From contig JBLNCP010000040.1 in the NCBI GenBank assembly GCA_050260775.1, positions 39,663 through 103,662 of the forward strand: DNA of 64,000 bases. Reading direction: 5' to 3'. The translations under genes were made by a program, and so were the position numbers. Shown here one piece after another: positions 27,652 to 36,249 of the stretch (positions are counted from its first letter, which is position 1; every line of letters starts with the position of its first letter). Under the pieces are notes generated by a model that ran no database searches, was not told the origin of the DNA, and worked only from the letters and a program-made list of their open reading frames with translations. The stretch comes from CALABS01 sp050260775 (GTDB taxonomy: Bacteria; Pseudomonadota; Alphaproteobacteria; Rhodospirillales; Magnetospirillaceae).

Positions 27652-27797
27652 GACGCGCCTCCCGATCATGCTTTCAGCCGATATCGAGAGCGTATACGTA
27701 TTTTTGGTTGCGCGCCAATGTCTATATGCGCCTTTTTCGCCGGGGCGACCGACGGCACCAGACCTATACGGTGTGTCCACCGGACGGCCAATGGCGC

Positions 27798-28685
27798 CTA
27801 TGAATGGTTGCGCGCCACCACGTTGGCCCTGGCCGGTTGACCACTGCGCAGCCGCACGGCGGCAATGAAGGCGATGGCGGTCACGTTCATCACCAGGGCG
27901 TAAACGATGCTGGGAACCATCATCGCCTGGCTGCCCAGCAGGGTGGCGGCCACGAAGATGCCGAGCGCGCCGTTCTGCAGGCCGGTCTCGATCACCACGG
28001 CGATGCGGTCGCGGCGGTCGAGCGAACCCAGCCGGCACGACAGGAACGCCAGCACCATGACCCCCGCGTTGACGGCCAGCGCCGGCGGCAGCACGTCGGC
28101 GGCATTGTCCATCATTACCCGCCATTGGCTGGCGAAGGCGCCGACGACGATGAAGGCGAACAGGGCGGTGGCGATGTGACGGGCCGGCTTCTCCAGCCGC
28201 GCGGCCAGCGCCGGCAGGCGGGCGTTGATGGCCATGCCCACCAGCAGCGGCAAGGTGGCGACGGCGAAGACGCCGAGCGTCATGCGGGCGACCGGCAGGT
28301 CGACCGCCCCCGAGGCGACGCCGAAATGGACCAGGGCCGCGTTCACGATCAGCGGCACCGTCACCACGTCGGTGACGCTGGTAACCGCGGTCAGGGTCAC
28401 CGCCAGCGCGGTGGTGCCGCCGGCGAGATGGGTGAGCAGGTTGGCGGTGATGCCGCCCGGGCAGGCGGCCAGGATGATCAGCCCGACGGCGAATTCCGGC
28501 GAGGGATGGAACGCCGCCACCACGGCCAGCGCGACCGCCGGCAGCAACGCCATCTTGCACAGCAGGCCGATCACCACCGCCTTGGGCCGCGTCACGACGC
28601 GGCGGAAATCGGCCACCACCAGGGTCAGGCCCATGGCGAACATGATGAAGGCCAGCCCGGCTGGCAGCGCTATGGAGGTGATCAC
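27798..28685 (-). CDS. Bile acid:sodium symporter (BASS) family transporter
   Basis: A 295-residue membrane protein with about nine or ten helices. Conserved BASS segments include CPGGITANLLTHLAGG and ETGLQNGALGIFVAATLLG. BASS proteins take up organic anions with sodium; substrates in bacteria include pantoate, pyruvate and sulfate-type anions, so none can be assigned. The start is GTG at 28685 and overlaps the menA stop as GTGA. It is the last gene of the nos-ubiE-menA run. Confidence 0.8.
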   Translation of the reverse strand: MITSIALPAGLAFIMFAMGLTLVVADFRRVVTRPKAVVIGLLCKMALLPAVALAVVAAFHPSPEFAVGLIILAACPGGITANLLTHLAGGTTALAVTLTAVTSVTDVVTVPLIVNAALVHFGVASGAVDLPVARMTLGVFAVATLPLLVGMAINARLPALAARLEKPARHIATALFAFIVVGAFASQWRVMMDNAADVLPPALAVNAGVMVLAFLSCRLGSLDRRDRIAVVIETGLQNGALGIFVAATLLGSQAMMVPSIVYALVMNVTAIAFIAAVRLRSGQPARANVVARNHS

Positions 28686-29635
28686 AGCATGGTCCCTGCG
28701 GCGAACAGCGCCGCCAGCAGCAGCTGGTAGCGCGCGGTGTGGGCGAGGATGCGGTTGAAGGCGGGACCGCGCGGCTGCGAGGCGAAGGCCAGGATCAGCC
28801 GCACCGCCTCGGGCGTCGCCGCCAGGGTGACCCAGCCGCCGTCGGGAGCGCCGGGGCCGAGCAGGACGGGGAACGGCGCCAGCATCATCGCGGCGTAGGC
28901 GACCTTGGACCCCGGGATCCCAAGGCGGATCGCCAGGGTGCGCCGGCCGGCCAGCCGGTCGGCGGCCATGTCGCGGTAGTTGTTGGCCATCAAGACGGCG
29001 GCAGCGGGCAGGCCGATGGCGAGGCCGAGCACCAGCGCATCCGGGCCGACGGCCCCGGCCTGCAGCCACGCCGTCCCGGCGACGGCGCCGATGCCGAAGA
29101 AGGCGATGACGAACACCTCGCCGAGCGCCGAGTAGGCGATCGGCCAGGGACCGCCCGAATAGGACCAGCCGGCAAGCAGCGACGCCAGCCCGAGGGCGAC
29201 GATGGGCCACCCGCCGAGCCACGCCAGGTACAGCCCCGCGGCCACCGCCACCGCGAAGGCGGTGAGCGCCGCGGCGCGGACGCGGTCGGGGCTGGCCCAG
29301 CCCAGGGCGGTGACGCGCGGCGGTCCCTGGCGCAGCGGCTGGTCGCCCCCGCGCAAGGCATCGCCGACGTCGTTCCACAGATTGGTTCCCGCCTGGATCG
29401 CCAGCGCGCCCAAGAGGGTTGCCGCCAGGGCCAGGGCATCGAAGCTGCGCGCTTCGCTCCACGCCAGGGCCACGCCGGCCAGCACCGGGGCAACGGCGAT
29501 GGTGAGAGTGCGCGGCCGGATGGCGAGCAGCCACAGCCGCAGGCCGGTGGGCGGCTGGTCGACACGACTGGCCGGTGGCCCTTCGGGCCGGGGGGTGGCG
29601 CTGGTCGCCACGTCGCGGCCGGTGTCGATCCTCAT
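28682..29635 (-). CDS. menA: MenA-type 1,4-dihydroxy-2-naphthoate polyprenyltransferase
   Basis: A 317-residue UbiA-superfamily membrane enzyme. The first Asp-rich motif is NLWNDVGDALRGGD and the second NNYRDMAADRLAGRRTLAIRLG, whose NNYRD...G(K/R)xTLAVRLG form is typical of MenA. It joins a polyprenyl chain to dihydroxynaphthoate in menaquinone synthesis. The ATG at 29635 overlaps the ubiE stop (ATGA) and is preferred to a start at 29689 inside ubiE. With UbiE/MenG upstream it supplies menaquinone, a likely electron donor in anaerobic respiration. Confidence 0.83.
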   Translation of the reverse strand: MRIDTGRDVATSATPRPEGPPASRVDQPPTGLRLWLLAIRPRTLTIAVAPVLAGVALAWSEARSFDALALAATLLGALAIQAGTNLWNDVGDALRGGDQPLRQGPPRVTALGWASPDRVRAAALTAFAVAVAAGLYLAWLGGWPIVALGLASLLAGWSYSGGPWPIAYSALGEVFVIAFFGIGAVAGTAWLQAGAVGPDALVLGLAIGLPAAAVLMANNYRDMAADRLAGRRTLAIRLGIPGSKVAYAAMMLAPFPVLLGPGAPDGGWVTLAATPEAVRLILAFASQPRGPAFNRILAHTARYQLLLAALFAAGTML

Positions 29636-30357
29636 GCCGGCTTGGTCCCCCGGTGGAGACAGGCGATCCCGAAGCTGAAGTTGCGCCATCCCACCCCGGT
29701 GAAGCCGGCGGCGTCCATCGCCCCCGCCAGCTCGCGCTGATCGGGGAAGCGGCGGATGCTCTCGATCAGGTACTCGTAGGCCGAGGGCTCACGCGCCACC
29801 CAGGCGCCCAGACGCGGGATGACGGCGTAGGAATAGAGGTCGTAGAACGGCTTGACCGGCGCCCACGGGCGCGAGAATTCCAGGCACAGGAAGCGGCCGC
29901 CCGGCTTCAGCACCCGATGGATCTCGGCCAGGGCGGCGTCCAGGCGGGTCACGTTGCGCAGGCCGAAGGCGATGGTCAGCAGGTCGACGCTGGCGTCGGC
30001 GAAGGGCATGGCCTCCGCCGCCCCCTCGACGAACCGCACGGTCTCGGGACAGCGGCCGCGCCCGACCGCCATCATCTGCACGCTGGGATCGCAGACCACC
30101 ACGTCCCTGTCCGGCCCGGCCATCAGCCGCGCCACGTCGCCGGTGCCGCCGGCGAGATCGACGACGAATTCGCCGGCCTTGGGCGCGGCAACCCGCGCCA
30201 TCGTCCGCTTCCACAGGCGATGGATGCCCATGGACATCATGTCGTTCATCAGGTCGTAGCGGGCCGCCACCTTGGCGAAGACGTCGCGGATGCGGCGCTC
30301 GCGTTCGGCCGACGAGACGCTGGCGAAGCCGAACGTCTCGGAAAGCGGATCGCTCAC
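29632..30357 (-). CDS. ubiE: UbiE/MenG demethylmenaquinone/ubiquinone C-methyltransferase
   Basis: A 241-residue SAM methyltransferase. The SAM site reads VVDLAGGTGDVARLM; family motifs RYDLMNDMMSMGIHRLWK and FGLRNVTRLDAALAEIHRVLKPGG are intact. It methylates demethylmenaquinone and/or the ubiquinone precursor. The start is GTG at 30357 and overlaps the nosY stop as GTGA. Immediately followed by menA, it is probably the MenG of a menaquinone branch. Whether it also serves ubiquinone depends on other copies outside the window. Confidence 0.88.
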   Translation of the reverse strand: MSDPLSETFGFASVSSAERERRIRDVFAKVAARYDLMNDMMSMGIHRLWKRTMARVAAPKAGEFVVDLAGGTGDVARLMAGPDRDVVVCDPSVQMMAVGRGRCPETVRFVEGAAEAMPFADASVDLLTIAFGLRNVTRLDAALAEIHRVLKPGGRFLCLEFSRPWAPVKPFYDLYSYAVIPRLGAWVAREPSAYEYLIESIRRFPDQRELAGAMDAAGFTGVGWRNFSFGIACLHRGTKPA

Positions 30358-31181
30358 GGCAGGTCGCCTCGGCGGAACAAGCGGTAGCCCAGCGCCGCGC
30401 AGCCGGTGCCCAGCAGCACCGGCCAGGCCAGCGCGAAGGCGAGATAGCCGGTACGGCCGAGCGTCTCCATGATCACCCACGCCGCCGGCCCCAGCACCAC
30501 CATCTCCGGATCGAACAGCAGGATGGCGGCGGTGCGGAACGACTGCAGGGGGTTGGCCACCGCGATCGCCACCACCGCTTCGAGCGGCAACTGCTCGCGG
30601 ATCATCACGCCGAGCAGGATGAGGTCGAGGAAGAGCAGCAGCACCAGCCAAATCAGGAAGGCCCCCGTCTGGGCCACGTCGGGCGAGCGCGCCACGGTGG
30701 AGATCAGCATGCCGAGCCCGAGGAAGGACCAGGCAAGCGACACCAGCAGCGCCGTGTAGACCAGGAAGAGCTCCCAAGGAACGCCGACGCTGGTGAATTC
30801 CGCCCAAGCACCCGCGGCCGCCATGGCCAGGAAAACCGGCAAGAAGACGACGATGAAACGCCCGATCATCTTGCCCCAATACCATGCCCCCAGCGAGACC
30901 GGCAGGGCAAGCATGTACTCGAAGACGCCGGCGTCACGGTCACCGGCCACCGAACGCACCGTGGTGATCAGCACGAAGATCGGCAGGATGGCGACGCACA
31001 GCTGAATGTAGGTCACCAGCAGGCGCGACAGGCCGGTGAAGCCCAGCACGCGCGACTCGGTCAGGCCGAACACGAACAGCAGCACCACGATGCCGCCGAA
31101 CACGGCGCTGTAGAACAGGAACCAGCGGGCGCGCAGGGATTCCAGGATGTCGAGCCGGGCCGACTGCAGGAAGTGCCGCAT
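30354..31181 (-). CDS. nosY: NosY, ABC-type permease for NosZ maturation
   Basis: A 275-residue membrane protein with about six helices. The N-terminal cytoplasmic segment is MRHFLQSARLDILESLRARW, and a conserved VAGDRDAGVFEYMLALPVS loop lies near residue 80. NosY forms the membrane part of the NosDFY complex that delivers copper or sulfur for assembly of the CuZ centre. It lies 3 bp after nosL and overlaps ubiE. Confidence 0.9.
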   Translation of the reverse strand: MRHFLQSARLDILESLRARWFLFYSAVFGGIVVLLFVFGLTESRVLGFTGLSRLLVTYIQLCVAILPIFVLITTVRSVAGDRDAGVFEYMLALPVSLGAWYWGKMIGRFIVVFLPVFLAMAAAGAWAEFTSVGVPWELFLVYTALLVSLAWSFLGLGMLISTVARSPDVAQTGAFLIWLVLLLFLDLILLGVMIREQLPLEAVVAIAVANPLQSFRTAAILLFDPEMVVLGPAAWVIMETLGRTGYLAFALAWPVLLGTGCAALGYRLFRRGDLP

Positions 31182-31184
31182 GGC

Positions 31185-31646
31185 TCAGGACCTCTCTTCG
31201 CAGCGGCTGGTCGAGCCGCGGGCCAAAACAAGCTTGCGCATCTCTTCGAAGGTCATCGCGCCCGGACGCTTGTCCGGGACGGCGCCGATGTTGTGGGCCA
31301 TGGGCGACTTGCGGCCTTCGAGATAGAAGGCGGCGCGGCCGTCCAGCCAGGTGCCCTTGTCGCTGTCGCCGACCCAGAACTCGGTCTTGGGCTCGTCCGC
31401 CCACGGCTGGTTGGCCAGCCACAGCACGCCGTCGCCCAAATCGTCGAACTTCCACACCTTGTTGCTGGGGCCGCCGCGCACCTGGGCGGCGAAGCGGGGA
31501 TCGTCAATGATCATGCCGCAGTAATCGCAGTTCTCCTTGCCCCAGCGCACCGAAGCCGGCCCGTTGGAGGAGCCGCAGCCGGGCAGCGCCAGCACGGCGG
31601 CGACCATGCCGAGGAAGCTGCGCCGACGGATCTTGCAGTCACACAT
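31185..31646 (-). CDS. nosL: NosL, copper-delivery lipoprotein
   Basis: A 153-residue lipoprotein with a lipobox LPGC (Cys24) and the copper-binding motif CDYCGM at residues 40-45. NosL carries Cu(I) to NosD/NosZ in the periplasm. The family His/Met-rich end is present in KSPMAHNIGAVP. Its start overlaps nosF by 8 bp. Confidence 0.92.
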   Translation of the reverse strand: MCDCKIRRRSFLGMVAAVLALPGCGSSNGPASVRWGKENCDYCGMIIDDPRFAAQVRGGPSNKVWKFDDLGDGVLWLANQPWADEPKTEFWVGDSDKGTWLDGRAAFYLEGRKSPMAHNIGAVPDKRPGAMTFEEMRKLVLARGSTSRCEERS

Positions 31647-32508
31647 GGGCGACCTCCTTGCCCTCGCTCATCACCAGGCCGGAGATCAGGCCGGTGTAGC
31701 GCGACAGCATGCAGAAAAAGCGCAGGCGGTCGGGGCCGTTGACCATGCCCTCCCAGCTCTTGCCGTGATCGGCGGACGTGAACGCCCATTCACCGATCGC
31801 CTTGGCGAAGGCCTCGTCGGGACGCACCACGGTCAGGCGGCAGGTCATCCGGCTGGCCATGTCGACGTTGTCGGCGACATGGTCGTCGAGCACGACGCGG
31901 CCCGAGTCCATTTCGATCACGCGGTTGACCAGGGCGGCGACCTCGTCGAGGCGGTGGCTGGTGATCAGCATCACCCCCCGCTCCTTCCGGGCGGCCAGCA
32001 GGCGGAAGAAGATGTGGCGGGCCTCGGGATCCAGGTTGGCGGCGGGCTCGTCCATGATCAGCACGTCGGAATCGCGCCCCAGCGCCACGCCGATCAGAGT
32101 CTTCTGCTTCATGCCGCCCGACAGCTTGACGAACGGCAGGCGGCGGATTTTGCCGTACTCGAGGCCGAGCTCCTCGATCACCGCGATCATCCGGGCGGGA
32201 TCGGAACGGCAGACGCCGGCCGCGAAGGACACCAGTTCGCCCACCGGCATCTTGAGCGGCGGCGGGATCTGCGGCACGAAGCCGACCCGGGCCAGCACCT
32301 GGGTGCGGTCCGTCCGGGGATCGAGCCCCTCGACCCGCACGCGGCCGTCATGGACGTACTCGCCCAGCAGGCAGCGGATCAGCGTCGTCTTGCCGGCGCC
32401 GTTGGACCCCACCAGGGCGATGCGGTCGCCCTTGTCGAGGGTCAGGTTGACGCCGTCGAGGACCCGGCTCTTCTTGAAGGTCTTGGCAACGTCGGTGAAG
32501 GTGATCAT
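31639..32508 (-). CDS. nosF: NosF, ABC ATPase for NosZ maturation
   Basis: A 289-residue ATPase with Walker A GSNGAGKTT, signature KLSGGMKQK, Walker B VLIMDEP and the switch His in ITSHRLDE. It powers the NosDFY complex. The ATG at 32508 is chosen over a longer frame that runs into the nosH gene. It lies 20 bp after nosH. Confidence 0.92.
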   Translation of the reverse strand: MITFTDVAKTFKKSRVLDGVNLTLDKGDRIALVGSNGAGKTTLIRCLLGEYVHDGRVRVEGLDPRTDRTQVLARVGFVPQIPPPLKMPVGELVSFAAGVCRSDPARMIAVIEELGLEYGKIRRLPFVKLSGGMKQKTLIGVALGRDSDVLIMDEPAANLDPEARHIFFRLLAARKERGVMLITSHRLDEVAALVNRVIEMDSGRVVLDDHVADNVDMASRMTCRLTVVRPDEAFAKAIGEWAFTSADHGKSWEGMVNGPDRLRFFCMLSRYTGLISGLVMSEGKEVAHV

Positions 32509-32528
32509 GGGGGCGCGATATCCTTCAC

Positions 32529-33503
32529 TTAAAGGAGCTTGTCGAGGCCTTTGACCTCGAATTTCAGTGACCCGGTCGGGCAGACATCGACGCACAGGCC
32601 GCACCGCGTGCAATCGGCGCCGATACCGACATGGACGTCCGGACTATACCCTTTCTTGGTACAATCCAAAACGTGCGGCACGAGGCAGACCTTGCGGCAG
32701 GCACCCTCGTGGTGGCAGGCCTCGGGGCGGTACGCCACCCGCACCGGCGAGATCGCACCGATCACGGCATAGGTGATGCCGATCGGACACATGTAGCGGC
32801 ACCACATGCGGCGCGAATACACGACCTCCAGCAGCAGCAGCACGCCGACGATGACCAGGGCGAGGCTGGGGCCGTAGATCATCGCGCGCGACACGATGCC
32901 GGTCGGCGAGATGGTCTCGAACACGGTATAACCGGTCACCACCGCCAGCAGGGCGAACACGATGTAGAGGACGGTGCGCAGCCGGCGGTCGAGGGCGTGG
33001 TCCTTGACGATGCCCTTGGCGGCCAGCTTCAGGTGCAGCGCCTCCGCCCATTCGGCCAGCAGGTGATAGGGGCAGACCCACGAGCAGAAGCTGCGGCCGC
33101 CCAGCAGCCACCACATGACCAGCACGGTGGTGGTGCCGATCACCAGGTTGATCAGCACGGTCTTGAACGCCAACATGACCTGCAGCGCCGAATTGAGGTC
33201 GGCGAAGTGGAAGCCGATGACGCGGGACGCGGTCAGCGCGCCCTCGATGAGCTGGACGTCGAAGCGGTAGGACAGCACGAACAGCAGGTTGACCACCAGC
33301 AGGGTGATCCAGCGGCGATTGCGCCAGGTGTGCACCTTGTGCTGTTCGTGGATGGCGGCGGCGACCGCGTCGTGGTCCTCGCGGGTGCGCTTGCAGGCGC
33401 GCTTCTGCTCGTGCAGGCAGCGGGCCGCCTCGGTGTAGTCCTCGGGACGCGGCTTGGCCGGCTCGCGGCCCAGCATGATGGTCAGGGAGCGCATCAGGCT
33501 CAT
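32529..33503 (-). CDS. nosH: NosH/NapH-type quinol-dehydrogenase membrane iron-sulfur protein
   Basis: A 324-residue membrane protein with four or five helices, the CX3CP motifs FCSWVCP and WCRYMCP typical of NapH/NosR C-termini, and a C-terminal ferredoxin-like part with CTRCGLCVDVCP plus an unusual CHHEGACRKVC. In clade II nos clusters NosG and NosH replace NosR as the electron-entry complex. The start at 33503 overlaps the nosG stop as ATGA. Its first 80 residues, rich in charged residues, are longer than in NapH. Confidence 0.85.
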   Translation of the reverse strand: MSLMRSLTIMLGREPAKPRPEDYTEAARCLHEQKRACKRTREDHDAVAAAIHEQHKVHTWRNRRWITLLVVNLLFVLSYRFDVQLIEGALTASRVIGFHFADLNSALQVMLAFKTVLINLVIGTTTVLVMWWLLGGRSFCSWVCPYHLLAEWAEALHLKLAAKGIVKDHALDRRLRTVLYIVFALLAVVTGYTVFETISPTGIVSRAMIYGPSLALVIVGVLLLLEVVYSRRMWCRYMCPIGITYAVIGAISPVRVAYRPEACHHEGACRKVCLVPHVLDCTKKGYSPDVHVGIGADCTRCGLCVDVCPTGSLKFEVKGLDKLL

Positions 33504-34246
33504 GCCGGCCTCCATTCGGCGCGGGCGTCGATCACGATGGCGGCCGGCTCGGTCGGGCAGGCCATCTCGCACATGCCGCAGCCGACGCAGGTTTGCGTCA
33601 CCACCGGGGTGCGGCGGGGATCGGCGGCATCGGTGCTCATGGGCACCAGGCGGATGGCGCCCTGGACCGGGCATTCGCGCACGCACAGGTCGCACAGTTC
33701 CAGATCATAGGGATGATCGGACATGCGGATCGGCTTCCAGCGGTCGACCGCCTCGTAACGGTGCATGCCCTTGAAGGCGGCGCCGCGCGCCGGCCCCTTG
33801 AAGCCCAGGCCCTGGCGGGCCAGGCAGGCATCCGGCTTGTCGAGGCGCGCGATGCCCATGCGCACCTCCTCCTTCTTGGAGATGGTGTGGCTGAGCGCCC
33901 CGGTCGGACAGGCCAGGATGCACTGCACGGCGTCGCAGGAGAAATCGCAGGCCTGGTCGCGCGCAGCGATGTGGGGCACGCCGACGCCGAAGCCGTCGGT
34001 GATGTCGCCCAGCTCGATGGCCTTGACCGGGCAGACCTGGACGCACTGGCCGCACTTGATGCACGAGGCCAGGAACTCGTCCTCGGCCAGCGCGCCGGGC
34101 GGGCGCAGCCGCGGGGCATGGGCCCGCGCAATCGGCAGCCAGCCCGCCAGGGCGGCACCGGCGGCGGCCGAACCGAACAATATGGAGCGCAGGAAGCGCC
34201 GCCGCGCCTCGATCTGGCGCGCCGATGGGGGCATGACTGCGGTCAT
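33500..34246 (-). CDS. nosG: NosG/NapG-type periplasmic ferredoxin
   Basis: A 248-residue protein with a twin-arginine-like signal (ARRRFLRSILFGSAAAGAALAG) and four cysteine clusters for [4Fe-4S] centres: CIKCGQCVQVCP, the CDFSCDAVQCILACP block, CDLCVRECP and CVGCGMCEMACP. It passes electrons with NosH from quinol toward the periplasmic cytochromes. The start overlaps the nosD stop (ATGA). Confidence 0.86.
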   Translation of the reverse strand: MTAVMPPSARQIEARRRFLRSILFGSAAAGAALAGWLPIARAHAPRLRPPGALAEDEFLASCIKCGQCVQVCPVKAIELGDITDGFGVGVPHIAARDQACDFSCDAVQCILACPTGALSHTISKKEEVRMGIARLDKPDACLARQGLGFKGPARGAAFKGMHRYEAVDRWKPIRMSDHPYDLELCDLCVRECPVQGAIRLVPMSTDAADPRRTPVVTQTCVGCGMCEMACPTEPAAIVIDARAEWRPA

Positions 34247-35499
34247 TGCAACTTCTCTCCGTGGCGGGCCAGTCGCGGGTGCGGGTCCTCGAGCATCACG
34301 ATGGGCTGGCTGAACGGCGCCAGCCGATCCAGGAAGTCGACCACCTCGAGCAGCGGCGTGCCCTTGAAGAAACGGGTATTGGGAACATCCATCCACACGC
34401 GGCCGGCATAGCCCATCACCCGATGGGGGGTGTCGCCGATGCCGTCGCCGTCGCGGTCCCAGCCCTCGAAATCATCCCAGATGTTGCCGTCCCAGACGTT
34501 CTTGTTGGCCGAGCCGCCGCCGTAGACGGCGACCTCGGTGATGTTGCCCTTGATGCGATTGCCCTTGAAGATGTTGTCGTGCCAGTCGTTCAGGAACGAG
34601 ATCGCCACGTCGTTGAAGGCGATGCGGTTGTTCTCGACGACGTTCACGGTGCCGGGCTGGAAGGGCGACACGTCCATGAAGATGCCGTTGGCGCAGTACA
34701 GGATCTCGTTGCCGACGATCGTCACCGCGCTCGCCTCCTTCAGCGAGATGCAGGTGCCGCTGGCCCCGGTCGAGTGCGAGATCACGTTGTTCCGCACCAC
34801 GTCGCCCGTGTCGTACATCATCGAGATGCCGACCGAGTTGTTCACGAACTGATTGTTCTCGATCACGTTCTCGGCCGAGAACATGAAGTGCATGCCGTAG
34901 CGGCCGCCCGAGCTCTTGGTGCCGGTGACCTTGTTGTGCTTGGCGTACCACAGCACGAAGTCGCGGCTGTTGTAGATCTCGTTGTCCTCGAGCGTGTTGA
35001 AGTCGGAGTACCAGAGGCGGATCGAATCGCCTCGCATGCCGAGTTCGAGCTTCTTGGACGAGATGCGGTTGCGCCGGACGACGTTGTAGTAGGACTGCTG
35101 CAGGTCGATGCCGAACAGCGCGTCCTCGATGACGTTGTCCTTCACCACGTTGTTGTTGCCGCGGATCTGGACGCCGGCGTCCTCGGCGTTGTGGTCCTCG
35201 CCGGTGCCGACCAGGCGCAGGCCCTTGACGGTGGCATTGTCGGTCTTGATCAGGACAACCGTGCCGGCGCCGCCGGCATCGATGGTCACCTGGCCGCGGC
35301 CGTCGAGGACCAGCGGCTTGTTGACGATGAGGTGGCCGACATAGTGGCCGGGAGGCGGTGCCACCTCGGCCCCTTCGGACGCGGCGTCGATCAAGGCTTG
35401 GATCTCGGCCGCGTCCTTCGGAGGCGGGTGCGACACGGTGGCCGCGGCGCCGGCGGCGGCAAGGACAATCACGGCAACCACAAGGGCGCGGGTCACCAT
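34243..35499 (-). CDS. nosD: NosD, periplasmic copper-maturation protein (parallel beta-helix)
   Basis: A 418-residue protein with a signal peptide (MVTRALVVAVIVLAAAGAAA) and many carbohydrate-binding-like parallel beta-helix repeats of the form NxVxxNxI (for example NNVVKDNVIEDAL and NNQFVNNSVGISMMYD). It takes copper from NosL and loads NosZ with NosF and NosY. The ATG at 35499 has GTGAGG just upstream. An alternative GTG at 35508 overlaps the preceding stop and cannot be ruled out. Confidence 0.9.
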   Translation of the reverse strand: MVTRALVVAVIVLAAAGAAATVSHPPPKDAAEIQALIDAASEGAEVAPPPGHYVGHLIVNKPLVLDGRGQVTIDAGGAGTVVLIKTDNATVKGLRLVGTGEDHNAEDAGVQIRGNNNVVKDNVIEDALFGIDLQQSYYNVVRRNRISSKKLELGMRGDSIRLWYSDFNTLEDNEIYNSRDFVLWYAKHNKVTGTKSSGGRYGMHFMFSAENVIENNQFVNNSVGISMMYDTGDVVRNNVISHSTGASGTCISLKEASAVTIVGNEILYCANGIFMDVSPFQPGTVNVVENNRIAFNDVAISFLNDWHDNIFKGNRIKGNITEVAVYGGGSANKNVWDGNIWDDFEGWDRDGDGIGDTPHRVMGYAGRVWMDVPNTRFFKGTPLLEVVDFLDRLAPFSQPIVMLEDPHPRLARHGEKLQ

Positions 35500-35504
35500 G
35501 ATCC

Positions 35505-36158
35505 TCACCCGCCGCGCAGGCTCTTGCGCTTCAACAGCAGGGCCAGCAACAGGCAGAGGGCAGCCACCAGCAGCAGGCCGAAGCCGTAATGCGGGTAGGA
35601 GAAGGTCGAGAACTGGGCGACCTTACCCTCGCCAAACACGGTGGGCATGAACGGCTTGACGGTGAAGGCGCCCCAGGGATGGAGGTTATGGCCGAACCAC
35701 CACAGCCAAGCCGCGTAATCGGTGACGAAGGCGATGGGGATGATGACGCCGGTCAGCGGCAGTCCCCACCACAGGGGACCCGAGTAGAACAGCGACAACA
35801 CCAGCATCACGCCGACGAAGGCGAACAGGTAGGGCGCGGCGGCGATCTCGATGCGGGCGCCCTTCTCGATGGGCTCCATGCCGATGAAGTGGTTGATCAC
35901 GTTCATCTCGTGCACGCAGTCGAGCGCTTCCTCCTCGAACACGTCGTCGGTCTTCGGACGCTCGGCGCAGCCGTTGTAGACGCCGTTGACGTGGAAGTGG
36001 ATGCGGACGCCGTCGGGGAAGGTGTGCGGCGGATATTGCGGGGCCTTCAGGGACACCCACCAGATGGGCGAAAAGAAGGCACCGCCAATCAGGAGCATCG
36101 CCGCGACCGTCAGGGCTCGGAAAGCCAGGGTCAGGCGACGGGATTCGGGGGACATCAT
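35505..36158 (-). CDS. NosB-like membrane protein of the clade II nos cluster
   Basis: A 217-residue protein with about four membrane helices (near 15-35, 107-125, 130-150, 195-212). A periplasmic loop of about 70 residues lies between the first two and contains two Cys (YNGCAERP and ALDCVHEM) and several His. In epsilonproteobacterial and other clade II nos clusters a membrane gene called nosB lies between nosZ and nosD, and position and type agree here. The function of NosB is not settled. The stop is 5 bp before nosD. Confidence 0.6.
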   Translation of the reverse strand: MMSPESRRLTLAFRALTVAAMLLIGGAFFSPIWWVSLKAPQYPPHTFPDGVRIHFHVNGVYNGCAERPKTDDVFEEEALDCVHEMNVINHFIGMEPIEKGARIEIAAAPYLFAFVGVMLVLSLFYSGPLWWGLPLTGVIIPIAFVTDYAAWLWWFGHNLHPWGAFTVKPFMPTVFGEGKVAQFSTFSYPHYGFGLLLVAALCLLLALLLKRKSLRGG

Positions 36159-36189
36159 GAAAAGACCTCGCTTGGTCCGGGAAGGAATT

Positions 36190-36226
36190 GGGGCCGCCGG
36201 GAGGGGGGTGAGGAGGCGGCGGCCCC
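36190..36226. other. GC-rich hairpin upstream of the NosB-like gene
   Basis: Arms GGGGCCGCC (36190-36198) and GGCGGCCCC (36218-36226) form a 9-bp stem between the diheme cytochrome gene and the NosB-like gene. It has no T-run on either strand, so it is more likely a message-processing or stabilising structure than a terminator. Confidence 0.45.
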
Positions 36227-36249
36227 AGAGCCTAAGGTACTAACCTAGA

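Noticed and set aside
26083..28560. An 825-codon reading extending the RTX-like protein upstream
   Set aside because: The upstream part lies over the BASS transporter gene in another frame; the real start with a ribosome-binding site is at 27651.
27798..29534. A 578-codon reading joining the BASS transporter to an upstream frame
   Set aside because: The upstream half is a shadow of menA; the GTG at 28685 overlapping the menA stop is the better start.
29632..30885. A 417-codon reading extending UbiE upstream
   Set aside because: It is off-frame over nosY; the GTG start at 30357 gives the family N-terminus.
36190..36226. GC-rich hairpin considered as a terminator
   Set aside because: There is no run of T on either strand and it lies within the nos gene run, so it is listed only as a structure.
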